From NCBI GenBank assembly GCA_030407005.1, contig JAUDYN010000006.1:186001-250000 (forward strand): a DNA stretch of 64,000 nt, given 5' to 3'. How positions within the stretch are numbered: the stretch's first letter is position 1; every line of letters starts with the position of its first letter. A program made the translations under genes and the position numbers. Under the pieces are notes generated by a model. It was not told where the DNA came from and did not search any database. It saw only the letters and a list, made by a program, of their open reading frames with translations. The stretch is from Desarmillaria ectypa. Taxonomy: Eukaryota > Basidiomycota > Agaricomycetes > Agaricales > Physalacriaceae. Shown one piece after another: positions 1-10,756 of the stretch.

Positions 1-44
1 TCAATGACATTGGTCCAAAAACTGAGACAAGTAGAATCAGGTAT
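1..44. repeat. Truncated LTR fragment, interrupted by a Gypsy insertion
   Basis: These 44 bases align without gaps to 33829-33872, part of an LTR-like sequence beginning near 33789. There are about ten differences and most are C>T or G>A, as expected from decay of methylated cytosines. The match stops exactly where the LTR of the next element begins (base 45), so a Gypsy element appears to have jumped into an older LTR. The rest of the older LTR lies left of the window or has been lost. Confidence 0.65.
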
Positions 45-438
45 TGTTAGGACCCAGTTCACATGTGATCTTGGGACCAGACACTAACTCCTGGGCTGTC
101 TCGTGTTCAGACAATCACCCTTATTAGGAGAGCAGTGGAGGTCTTTAGAAGAGTGTAGAATGGTATATATATTAAGTTTGGTTGGAAGATGAGGAATATA
201 CACAGGAAGTACACTACTTATATACTGAAAACTGAAGGGCTAATAATAGAGGAGTCCATGTGTACTTCGTGCATAAACCTTCTGAAGACCATGTGTTTGT
301 AAGATGTTCATGGTCAGGTGGTTGCAAATACAGTGACAGCATGAGGAAATCAATGGGGTTATCGATAGATGAGCAATGTGGAATGAGAATAGTGATCAGA
401 TGTTGGATTTAGATAAGGAAAATGGAAAAATCATAACA
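45..438 (-). repeat. 3' LTR of a minus-strand Ty3/Gypsy element (family A)
   Basis: Read on the minus strand this 394-bp block starts TGTTATG and ends CCTAACA. It is homologous along its length to the 393-bp LTR at 7324-7716 on the other strand. A polypurine tract (AACAAGAGGGTAA on the minus strand) directly abuts its inner edge, so this is the 3' LTR of a minus-strand copy. It has lost many CpGs that the 7324 copy keeps in its right half. Confidence 0.85.
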
Positions 439-659
439 TTACCCTCTTGTTAAAGCAGTCATCCCGACTGCTAAGGCTCTTCTTGTGGGGTTTCAAGTTG
501 CAAAGTAACTTGATTGATCCAATATTGGTCAATTAGCACTTTCCACTGGTTTTGGTCCAGATTAATGATCCATTTCCAGAGCCCATCCTTTTGTTGGGTG
601 AGGTATGTGATGTCACCATTGTCAGAGTATTCGTGATCGAGTATCTTGACCACCATCTT
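439..659 (-). pseudogene. 3' end of a Ty3/Gypsy polyprotein (family A), minus-strand remnant
   Basis: A 61-codon open stretch (656 to 471) matches the last residues of the plus-strand polyprotein that ends at 7291: both share LDHEYSD, WIINLD and LIDQYWI and finish with EEP before the stop. It is the very C-terminal tail, downstream of the chromodomain. Only this tail and the adjacent 3' LTR of the copy survive. With the plus-strand element it forms an inverted pair whose 5' halves point at each other and are mostly lost. Confidence 0.8.
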
Positions 660-1339
660 TTCTCATTGATATGCCATCTATGCATTCACACCTAGATTTT
701 GCAAATTTGTAACAATAATATTGCACATCTATCCTATACTAGTGATACATAGAGGACTATAGCTGAGGCTTTGAGCTAATAGTTAAAAGCAGTAAGCAAC
801 TGGTAGAGCCAGGACTTAGATGCAACACCATTAGTGGGTTAAATCTACCAGCCAGCCAGACTAGTAACTCGAATGCTAGCAGGACTAAGTGAAATACAGC
901 CACTAGCAAACAAAGGATGCTACTAGCACACAAAAACCAGGAGCAGAGTACACAGATCTCATGAAGTTCTGTCACTAGCAGCCCAGACTGGGCATAAACA
1001 CCTAAGTTAGGATAACTAGTCACATAACAATCTTGAAACAGTACTTAGAAATAAATTAGGAATGAATTAACCTTGAGCTCAGATCTGACTATTGCGATAT
1101 AGATCTCTTATGATCGATACTAGTGGAGCTGGACTGCACCCTCAATCATGATCAGATAGCTGTTACAGGCACCAATATCCGGATATCCATATAACCACAT
1201 TACTAGAGCATGTAGTTGGGCCAAGGGTGCGGAAAGACTGACTGTGGAGTCTCTAGACTGAATATTTGAAAAGAAAACAGACTAGACCGACTATTGTGTG
1301 ATTATTCACCATCATTTATGACTAGCCAAGAAATCCTTA
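660..1339. other. CpG-poor stretch with no recognisable gene
   Basis: I see no coding homology on either strand. The base composition (almost no CpG) matches the flanking retroelement remnants, so it is probably decayed transposon DNA. A TGTTACAGG motif near 1151 could be an LTR start, but I found no partner copy. Confidence 0.4.
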
Positions 1340-2040
1340 CCAATATACCCTATACCCAGATGATATTTATAGTTCTGCCTCAGTAGTATATAAGTAGTGG
1401 GATGGGCGCTTGTGAAAAGCAGGCAAGCCATCCCCGCAGTTGAGCCCTCACTGGTAGTAACTGGTGTTGCCAATTAAAGGCATTTGTGCTTAACCTCAAC
1501 AAAGTGATTAATAGTTGCTAAGTCACCCATAGTATTGCATTGAATTGAAGTTCCTTAGAGTCACTGCTATGTCCTGCAAAGGTCCGGAGTGTTTTGAAGT
1601 TAGTTCAAGCAAAGTTCTTGGAGTTATAGTATTATTCTTAGGCCAAGAGCGCCACTAGTCAGCCAAGAGTGCGACTGGTCAAGTGTTTATCACTTGTAGG
1701 AAGCAGTATAGGGCCAAGAGTGCCACTAGTTCAAAGCAGTTTCAGTCAGAACGAGCACAGTAGCTCAAACCAAGTCACTCTTTACCCAATGTGTCTTACC
1801 AACCCCACTAGCATGAGTAGTACTTTGTATAACTCACTAGTAACGAATAAAACATCTTTAAGACAACTGTAATTGATTATTGAAGTCTGCAGAGTGCTTC
1901 CATCATACTCAAAATGACCCAAATTCAATATTGGTGATTAAGTGTAGAGTAGTAAGAGGTTTAGTGTGATTGATGTTCATTGCTGTTTCCTAATTCTTTT
2001 GTCACTCACCATTACCAAGCATATCAATGGAGAGTCGAGT
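1340..2040 (+). repeat. Probable retroelement LTR/leader region upstream of the chromovirus gag
   Basis: A TATATAAG box lies near 1388. A CAACA-ended stretch near 1500 looks like an LTR end, and a short motif, gccaagagYgcSactRgt, recurs three times between about 1640 and 1725. A similar motif, gccaagagcttcgagtcg, occurs in the LTR-like sequence near 34060. The block sits directly upstream of the gag zinc knuckle and so is probably 5' LTR/leader, but it does not match the 393-bp LTR at the element's other end. The element may therefore be chimeric or rearranged. Confidence 0.35.
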
Positions 2041-5000
2041 AAGCCCATGGAGATTGATCAATGAAGAGCCAAGGGAAGATGCTTCAGGTGTGATGAGAAA
2101 GGTCACCTGGCCAAGGATTGTCCTAGAAGAAAGGACTTTAAAGATGTTAGGTCAGTAGGGCCCACTAACAAAATGGTGCCACCTATGGCCAAGATTGAGG
2201 AGATAAAAAGATAGGTTGACAAGGATTCAATTCCTCTTGCTTGACCCATACCTCCAGGGGTGAGTCCTTGGTTTCCATGGGTCATACTTACATACATGCA
2301 TTAGGATAATTAAAAACACAAAAAAATATAATTTCATTTCACACTCTGAAACTGAAGATTTCTGAAGAATCGAATAAAAACTGGTATGTCACACTTCTAG
2401 AAGAAGCTGACACAATTATATATAGTGAATCCTGAGCCCCTGATGAGGTGCAGGATTTATCAGGTGGTGCTGGCACTGCCATGAAGTCCAATGAGTCTAC
2501 TTCAGTAGACTCACTGGATACATGGGTAAAACTGTGGACTAGGACAAGTAGACAGGACACCCTAGAGCCTCTGAAGCTGAAAATCCCCATGCCCCCATTT
2601 AGGAAGCCAAGTCCAAACCCAGCCTTGCCAGGGCCATTGGGGGAAACAAGCACCCACCAAGGCTGAAGATCACAGGAGCAGAGCCATCTGCTATCTGGTC
2701 CAGTTGGGAGAAACTAATTGGCTGAACTGACAGTGATGATGGCAACCATATTAGTGACTGGTCTCAGTTCCGAGTACTCCACCAGAATGGATAGTAGTGG
2801 AACCTTGGCATTAAGATGGGCACAGAATCCTCCTGATCCTGTGTGCACTCCTGAGCAGGTGCAGGCCAAAGAACAGGGGGAAGCTGCTAGCACTCAGGCA
2901 GTAAAAAAGGGGCAGTTGATCCAGGATCTGAAAGTTTGGCTGAGCCCAGCAAGACCTCAGTCTAGCTCCATCAAGGAAAGTGCTAGCCAGAGACATGGTA
3001 GCAAGCCCTCTGACTTGAGAGAGAAGGTATCAGTTGAGCTGCTGGTGCCAGCAGATCCTGACTCTGACAATGTGGAATGAATGCCAACTTCACCAGTTGA
3101 CATCCCCAAAGATCAGAGTGCAACTACCTATTGCCCATTACCAGTAGCACTCACAACAGCCACAGGACAGGAATCCACTAGCACCCAGGTGGTAAAGAGG
3201 GGGCACTCCAATAGAACCACCACTATTGTTGAAGTACCCAATGAAGAAGATGACATAGCATTTCAAATCTGGAAACCCAAACAAACCCTGAAACCCAAAC
3301 CCAAACCACTCCCTAACAAGGGGGTACTGAACCCTGAAATCCTGACAATCCCACAAAGATCTAATCATGTGTGGTACAGATCATTTGGAGTCGACTGGAC
3401 TCTATGCACCATCTGCACTATGAAGAACTTGGCTGTCACCAAAGCAGTTCTCTCCATTTGGATTTATCCCAAACAACTTGGAGAGCTCACTGAAGAATTC
3501 ATTGAGAGTTTGAAGACTGAAGAGAGCCTAGCCTGTGAAAAGCTCTATGAACTTCATGAACTGATTTGATATATCCAAAGCACCAATAATTCCAGATGGG
3601 ATTTTCTGGTGGATGTCAAATTGGCTCCCTGTACTGGGAAACAGACATTAACAACCAGAGCATTGTTAGATAGTGGCTGCATGGGCAGCTCAATCAACTG
3701 AAGCTATGTCCAACAGCACCAGTTGGACACCTGAAAGGCCATAGTACCCATTCCCATCTATAATGCTGATGGAACTTATAACAAGGCCAGTGACATAACT
3801 GAATTTGTGGAACTCCAAATGACTATTGGGGACCACATCAAATGAATCAACTTGGCAGTCATGGATTTAGGCTCCAAAATCTTGTACCTGGGGCATGACT
3901 GGCTTAAATGCCATAACCCATTAATCAATTGGAAAATAGGTCAAATGACTTTTGGATGCTGCTCATGCATCAAGAGTCTATTTTCTCTTCCTGATACAGA
4001 CAGTGAAGATCGATGGGATAAAGAGCTAGAAGAAGGCAAAAGTATTCTTGCAATCAACATGCAAGAGGAAATCCTTCTATGGGCAGTACATCATGCCAAT
4101 GAATTAGCAGCAGTGGCAAATGCAGAAAAGCTGAAGAAGACTTTTGAGGAGCTTGTGCCTCCTCAGTATCAAAGCTTTAGAGATTTATTCTCAAAAGAAA
4201 GCTTTGATGAACTCCCTGAACAAAAACCATGGGATCATGCAATCAAGCTGATCCCTAATGCCAAATCCACATTAGACTGTAAGGTCTATCCACTAAACTG
4301 TAATGAACAAGAATAGTTGGATAAGTTCCTTGATGAGAACTTAGACTCTGGATGTATCCATCCCTTCAAATCTCCTTTTGCCTCATCCTTCTTCTTTGTA
4401 AAAAAGAAGGATGGATCTTTATGTCTGGTTCAAGACTATCAAAAACTGAACAAGATGATCATCAAAAATCATTATCCCCTTCCACTGATTTCTGAACTCA
4501 TCAACAAGTTATGAGGAGTCAAGTATTTCTCCAAACTAGATGTTAGATGGGGATATAACAATGTATGCATCCACAATAGAGATGAAGAAAAAGCAGCATT
4601 CTAAACTAATCAAGGGCTTTTCAAACCCATAGTCATATTCTTCAGACTTACCAATTCACCAGCCATGTTCCAGTGGATGATAAACAACATCTTCAAGGAC
4701 CTTATTGCAGAAGGAAAAGTCACTATCTATCTCAATGATATCCTGATCTTTACCAAATCCCTTTCTGAACACCAAATTATAGTATGACAAGTCCTCCAAT
4801 GACTCTGAGAGAATAAACTATTTCTCAAAGCCAAAAAATGTGAATTCAAAGTACTCAAAACTGAGTACTTAGGAGTGATCATCAGTGAAGATTCTATCTG
4901 CATGGATCCTGTCAAAGTTGCTGGAATCACAGAATGGCCAACCCCTACAAAGAAAAAGAAACTTCAATCTTTTTTAGGGTTCACCAACTTCTATCAAAAA

Positions 5001-7291
5001 TTCATTCATAACTATTCCAAAATAGTCAGACCCTTAACACAGTTAACTGGCAAAGTTGACTGGACATGGGGACCAGAATAAGAACAGGCATTCATTCAGC
5101 TTAAAAACCTGATGACCACCAATGTTGTTCTAACAATTCCCTCAGATGAAGGAAAATTCAGGGTAGAAGCAGACTCTAGTGATGGAGCAATTGGCACTGT
5201 CCTCTCTCAGGAGCAAAACAGCAAATGGAGACCAGTTGTGTTCATGTCTAAAGCCTTAACCACAATGGAACAAAACTATGAGATATACAACAAGGAGCTA
5301 CTAGCCATCATGCTAGCACTAGAGGAATGGTGACACTATTTGATGGGCATCAAGGAGGAAATTGAGATCAGGATGGATCACCAGAATCTCCAGTATTTCT
5401 GCAAACCACAGAAGCTGAACCATCGACAAGCTTGATGGGTGACTGAGCTTGCGGAGTATCATTTTATTCTTCAGCACAAGGCTGGAACAGCAAACAAGAA
5501 GGCTGATCTACTTAGTCAATATGATGATCATGATCAGAGGAAAGAAGACAACAAGAATGTAGTTGTTCTTTCTCCAGAACACTTCTGGGCACTCATGCTG
5601 CCCACTTATAATGAACAGATTATACAAATCAAAGATGCTACCTGACAATGGGAACAGTGGGATTCTGGGATTGAAAAATCCCTTAATCACAAATGAGGGA
5701 TTACCCAGAAGGATGACCTCCTCTGGTATGATGGATGAATCTATATTCTGAAGGATGAAAGTCTCTGAGGAAATATCATTGCCCAACATCATGATCATAT
5801 AACTGTTGGACATCCTGGAATCATCAAAATCACTGAATTAATCCTACGAAATTATTGGTGGCCCAAAGCAAAACAAGATGTGGAGATCTACATCAAAGGA
5901 TGCAAAGTATGCCAAAGAATGAAAAGCAGTACACAGGCAAAGGCTGCTCCACTATATCCCAATGCTATTTCTGATGCCCCCTGGACTCATATCTCCATTG
6001 ACATGATTACTGGACTCCCAGAATCAGAAGGCTACAATGCTCTACTTGTCATTGTTGATCAATTCTCCAAGAATATTATCCCCATTCCCTGTCATGAAGA
6101 ATTATCCACTGAGGGATGGGCCCATATACTTTGAAATCATGTCTATGCCAAATATGGGATGCCCCAAGTTGTCATTTCAGACTGAGGACCTCAATTCATG
6201 TCTGCCTTCATGAAGGAACTTTACTGGATGCTGAATATATCCCAGAATGCATCCATGGCATACCATCTGCAAACTGACAGACAAACTAAGCGAGTCAATC
6301 AGGAGATTGAAAAGTATTTATGAATTTTCATCAATCACAGACAGAATGACTGGGTAGAATGGCTACCACTTGCTGAATTTGCACATAACAACAGAGTGCA
6401 TTCAGCAACAGGGAAAAGCCCATTCATGGCCTTATATGGAAGAAATCCTCAACTCCTTCCTGATTCTATGTGAAAAACCCAATTCACTAATCCCTCAGCC
6501 ATAGAGTTTGCAGAAATGATGGCCCAAGTCCATAAGGAGGTCCATGATGCTTTAGAAAAGGCAGCAGCACAAATGAAAGCACAATACAACAAGGCAAAAA
6601 AATCACCATGACAATATCAGGCTGGTGACCATATATGGCTTGACAGAACCAACCTCTATCTTCCATGTCCCAAGAAAAAACTTGATGATAAATGAACAGG
6701 ACCATTTAAAATCATCAAAAAAGCAGGAGCATCAGCATACAAACTGAAGCTATTGCCACATTGGAAGATTCGCCCTGATTCAATGAAAAGTTGTTGACCC
6801 TGTATGTTGCACCCTCATTTCCAAACCAACAACTGCTGCTGCCTCCCCCTCCTGACCTCATCGATGGACAGGAGGAATATGAGATCAAAGAAGTACTAGA
6901 TTCCCATACTCGCCAAGTATGATGCAAGAAAGGACAACCATCCAAGATAGTCACAGACTATTTGGTCAAATGAAAAGGATGGACAAGAGAGCACAACTCC
7001 TGGGTCTGAGAAATGGAGATGACAAATGCAAAAGATGTGATTTTGGAGTATAAAGCAAACATTAACCAAGCTTTACACACCACCAAAATCATACCAACAA
7101 ACAAAATCATAACTCATCTGCTTGATCATGAATACTCAGATCAGGGAGATGTGGCCTATTTAGCCCAACAAAGGGATGGACATCAAAAGTGGATTATCAA
7201 CCTGGATAAAGACATATGAAAATGACTGATTGATCAATACTGGATCAAACAAGCACAATCACAACTTGAAACCCCTGAAGAAGAACCATAG
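2041..7291 (+). pseudogene. Ty3/Gypsy chromovirus polyprotein (gag-PR-RT-RNaseH-INT-chromodomain), inactivated
   Basis: Domains can be followed in order despite many stops. A CCHC zinc knuckle lies at 2080-2121. A retropepsin LLDSG motif has its Asp codon at 3669. Reverse transcriptase runs from about 4140 to 5080, and RNase H from about 5112 to 5500. The integrase HHCC zinc finger is near 5790-5912, and the core has D at 6000, D at 6180 and E at 6303. A chromodomain-like segment (about 6870-7010) places it among the chromoviruses, whose chromodomain guides integration to heterochromatin. Most stops are TGA where CGA or TGG is expected, and CpG is nearly absent. The RT active site reads Y-L-N-D instead of Y-x-D-D, again explicable by one CpG transition. 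The gag N-terminus is poorly preserved. It cannot encode active enzymes. Confidence 0.9.
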
Positions 7292-7323
7292 CAGTTGGGA
7301 TGACTGCTTTAACAAGGGGGTAA

Positions 7324-7716
7324 TGTTATGATTTTTCCATTATCTTATCATGATTTACATTGCAGCACTTATGCAACACATCGTATCTGCTATAACCCCA
7401 ATATTCAGCCCAAACACACCTCTCATAATCCGGGCATTCCAAATCCTCACCATCTAGTTGGTGTATGGTCATCTGACTTCGAACGTTTCATGCAAGGACA
7501 TTCGTGTTTCATCTATTAATAACTGCCATACTTTCATATATAAAGTAGCAAAACTTTGTACTTAGTCTCTATCTTCTGACTAAATTGCAATCATATACCA
7601 TCTACCTCACTACTCTAAAGACTAGCCGTCCTCTTACTTATGGGTGATTGTCCGAACGCGAGACAGCCCAAGAGTGACGCACGTCCCAAGATCACGTGAC
7701 AGATCGGGCCGTAACA
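7324..7716 (+). repeat. 3' LTR of the chromovirus (family A)
   Basis: This 393-bp LTR starts TGTTATG and ends CGTAACA, with the polypurine tract AACAAGGGGGTAA immediately upstream. It is the inverted counterpart of 45-438. The left half is CpG-poor like the element body, while the right half is CpG-rich, so the decay boundary lies inside the LTR. A TATATAAAG box is near 7538. Confidence 0.88.
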
Positions 7717-8520
7717 GATTTGGAGAACCAGAAGATTGTGGGTTTGACCAAGTCATGTTCTTTTTTTATTCTTTCGAGTTTTGCGTGGTTTTCTAAATTA
7801 CTAATTTTCGTCGTTCGTACTTTATGATATTGCTAGACAAAACATTGATAGTACATAATAGTACATCAGCTTTCCCTTCTTTTGTACGATCAAAATGCCG
7901 AGCTCAATAACATTTGGCTCATGGGTGACTCGGCTCATCCATTTTCGCTCTTGACATAGAAACACTACCACCACCAATCATGACCGTTATTAATTCTCGT
8001 CGCGATCCTCATAACTGACAACATATCGTCGTTTCTGTTGAGAGATCTTGTGAGGGTCATTCTCTGACAACTTCATCACCAACAGCTCCGCAATACAAGC
8101 GCCTCGGTTGAAACTGCCGGCGCTCCATCATGGACAACATATACCCTAACACCGCAGATCTTTGAATACAACGATAAAGAACAATTGCTATTTTATCATC
8201 CTCCCTCCGAACAAGAAAAAGAAAATGCAAGATCATTTTCGTGCTCTCATATAAAATGTCAGTTGATTTAGACGTGGCCGCTGCATTTACCAAGTTGCGT
8301 TCTTAGATGATGCCTGCCAGTCGCCGATTGGTCGCCGACGTCGCGGATGTGAAGCGCCAGAAGTTCTAACTGCGTCGTGTTGCCACAGCTACCCAAAGGT
8401 ATATATTTCGATGCTGCCGTCATGTCCGACACTGACCCTGCTTTTTTGGAGACCCTCTCTATGAGAATCTGGAACCCACCGACCAAATGAAGGTGTGAGA
8501 TACTCTTAGCCCCTCTATTG
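7717..8520. other. Intergenic, upstream of the zinc-finger gene
   Basis: Normal CpG content returns here. I see no convincing coding region; minus-strand open frames at 8057-8293 and 8268-8672 partly overlap the zinc-finger gene and show no domain. Confidence 0.4.
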
Positions 8521-10516
8521 ATGGCGGACTCTGAGTTTGAGTCAGGGCCCATCGGTGACAGGATCAAAGTCGACGTCAAGAAGCGCATTGCCAAGACAGC
8601 GACGCACCGACGCAAACATGGGTTCTTTGGCGGATCATGGTTCTCTTCTACAAGGTACCAGCTGCGCCACATATCGGGGCGTAACCTCGAGGACTGGGAT
8701 ATGCATCATCCATCCTTCGAATCTGAGGCTGAAGTACTTCTTGACTCTGACACGACAGGTGGTAGAGAGGCCTCTCTGTCATTAATGGATCCCTTACTTC
8801 CTTCAGGTCATTATATTTTTAAGCAAATGTCCGCATTCTTCAACCCTGGGGCTGATGCGGACTTTGTAGAATATTCAAATACTGAATATCAATACCCTGA
8901 AATGACGTATATACTTGCCGCCCAAAGATGTTCGGAACAGGAGACGAAAACGATACTGCTGGGGTCGACGTTGCCTTCAACCTCAAATTCTAGCAACGTC
9001 GACTGGTCTGAGGTTGGGAGTAGTGGTAGCTTATATAGAGAAAATACTGAATATTTCAAATGCACTGCTGACTTTTCGGCATCATTGTCCGACCCCCCAA
9101 ATGTCCACATTTAGGCTACGATTTTGAAAGCAGGAGTTACAGAGGACGATCTGTAATTGCGGTCTTTCATTAACAAAGTGCCGGTGCTAACGCTGATTAA
9201 TAGGGTCACAAATCCGTGCATACAATGGGCATTTTTCCTTGTCCAAAATGTGGTGCAGTATTCCGCAGAAGTAAAGCACTTAATGTGAGTATCGACCTCA
9301 ATATATTTCCCCAAAATTGATGGGCGAAATGGTTCTAGGAACACATAAAAGTGCATCCGAGTCCGAACGATAAATGTACGCAGATAATCCAAAAGCATTT
9401 CTGCCCTCACTGCGAACAGAAATTTGTTCATAAACGAAGCTTGGAGGAATAAAACTATTGGGGAGCCCCGCTCCGAGGGGCTCTGCAGGAGCCCTGGCGT
9501 TTTCTAGGTTCTTGCCTCGGCCTGCAGACCGATCCCAGCCGGAGCGTTGTCCCATTTTTCGTTTTTCGTTTGAGCGCTCCCCATTTGCATCTCGTTCGAC
9601 GACACCACGCCACGCCCCGCTCATCAAAGTCAGCCCTGGGTCGGACCTTGAAGCAGCGCCTTTGCGCGCGTGCTACCATTTGCAGCCTAATGGTCATAAT
9701 CACTAATATTATGGGTTCATTAAGCAGTCTCACTCATAGCTCGATATTCAATGCTGAAAGGTAACCTGCTTTTCGTTGTCCCGTTGCAGGCTACGTCAGT
9801 TCTCCAAGATGACGGCCCTATAGCCATGTCCTTGTTTCTTACTTTGATCCATCCCTTATCCTTTCGAAAGGCTGGTGGTGTTATTTGACAATTTGCTTTT
9901 CTGTGGCATACTGAGCCGTGTTTTTCTGGCAAAAACTGGGTACATATGAACAAGGTCAAGTCCATTTTTGTTTATCACAATAACAGGCAGTAGCTGACAT
10001 TCTTGTAGCTGTAGTCCATGTATTTTTCTTGTCCTGTAAAAATATAAAAACTCGTCTTGTCACGGTTTTTATCATTCTTCCCACTTTTCTCGTGGCTACA
10101 TTGCTCAGTTTCGCTGACTATCAATCACCAAGTCCTGCTTCAAAATTCTCTGAGAGCTTCTTTGACAAGCTGACATTTTCAAGCATATCAGACCTTAACT
10201 ATGTGGCTATTTCCGACTTCAAGGCCATGCTCGTCCTCACTGCCCTAGTCCGCAGAATGAAGCTCAGTAGATAATGTAGGAGTGCAATAATGATATAGAA
10301 CGAATACCAAGTCTTCGTGATTCCATCATACGCCCGGTGCCTTTCCGGGCACCGGTGGCACAGACCCGGTCAGGGGCGGTCCTCTCTTTATTAAACAATA
10401 TGGAGAGGCCCCAGCAGCGGGGCTCCTAAATAGTTGATTCCAGCTTGGAGGCTCACGAAGCCGAGAAACATTCCGAAGATGTTCATATCCTAAGACAAAT
10501 TATGAGTGCGTGCTAG
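8521..10516 (+). pseudogene. C2H2 zinc-finger protein gene, last exon split by a transposon
   Basis: Exons inferred from splice signals and frame are 8521-9025, 9115-9152, 9204-9284 and 9339-9448, continuing at 10452-10516. Introns are 89, 51 and 54 nt with consistent phases. The ATG at 8521 opens a long exon with no recognised domain. The C-terminus carries two classical C2H2 fingers: the first (FPCPKCG ... EHIKVH) spans exons 3-4, and the second begins FCPHCEQKF. The second is cut after its Leu-Glu codons by a 993-bp insertion that puts a TAA soon after the break. Beyond the insertion the reading frame resumes with AHEAEKH, supplying the two missing zinc-binding histidines, then about 15 residues and a TAG. 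It was presumably a DNA-binding nuclear regulator. The current allele would give a protein with one finger and a broken second. Confidence 0.7.
9449..10441. mobile_element. 993-bp TIR element (Mutator-like MITE candidate) with 10-bp target duplication
   Basis: The insert is flanked by the direct repeat AGCTTGGAGG at 9439-9448 and 10442-10451. Its ends are imperfect terminal inverted repeats: AACTATT plus a nearby GGAGCCCCGCT appear at the left end and, reverse-complemented, at the right end. It has no transposase-like frame, so it is non-autonomous. A 9-11-bp duplication is typical of the Mutator superfamily; assignment rests on that alone. It sits in the last exon of the C2H2 gene. Confidence 0.8.
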
Positions 10517-10756
10517 ACTCTAGCCCCCCTACCTTTTGATCTCTGTAACGACTCCCCGCCTCGTACACCGTGGTAACGTGATCGTGTTTAGCCACGAAAA
10601 AGGCAAGCCCCCGTGATCCGGCGTTCAAATAGATCGTGATCGACATGTTCGTCTTTTAACTATCAACCACCATCTCGTCTATCCTGCCCTACCCTAGCAT
10701 CTACCCGCGCCTATACCGCCAGTGTCCACGTCCACGAGACAACCACATTCTTTACC

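Noticed and set aside
1151..1500. Possible 350-bp LTR (TGTTACAGG ... CTCAACA)
   Set aside because: No second copy, no polypurine tract or target duplication; kept only as part of a low-confidence leader region.
8268..8672. 134-codon minus-strand frame overlapping the zinc-finger gene
   Set aside because: Overlaps exon 1 of the better-supported plus-strand gene and has no domain.
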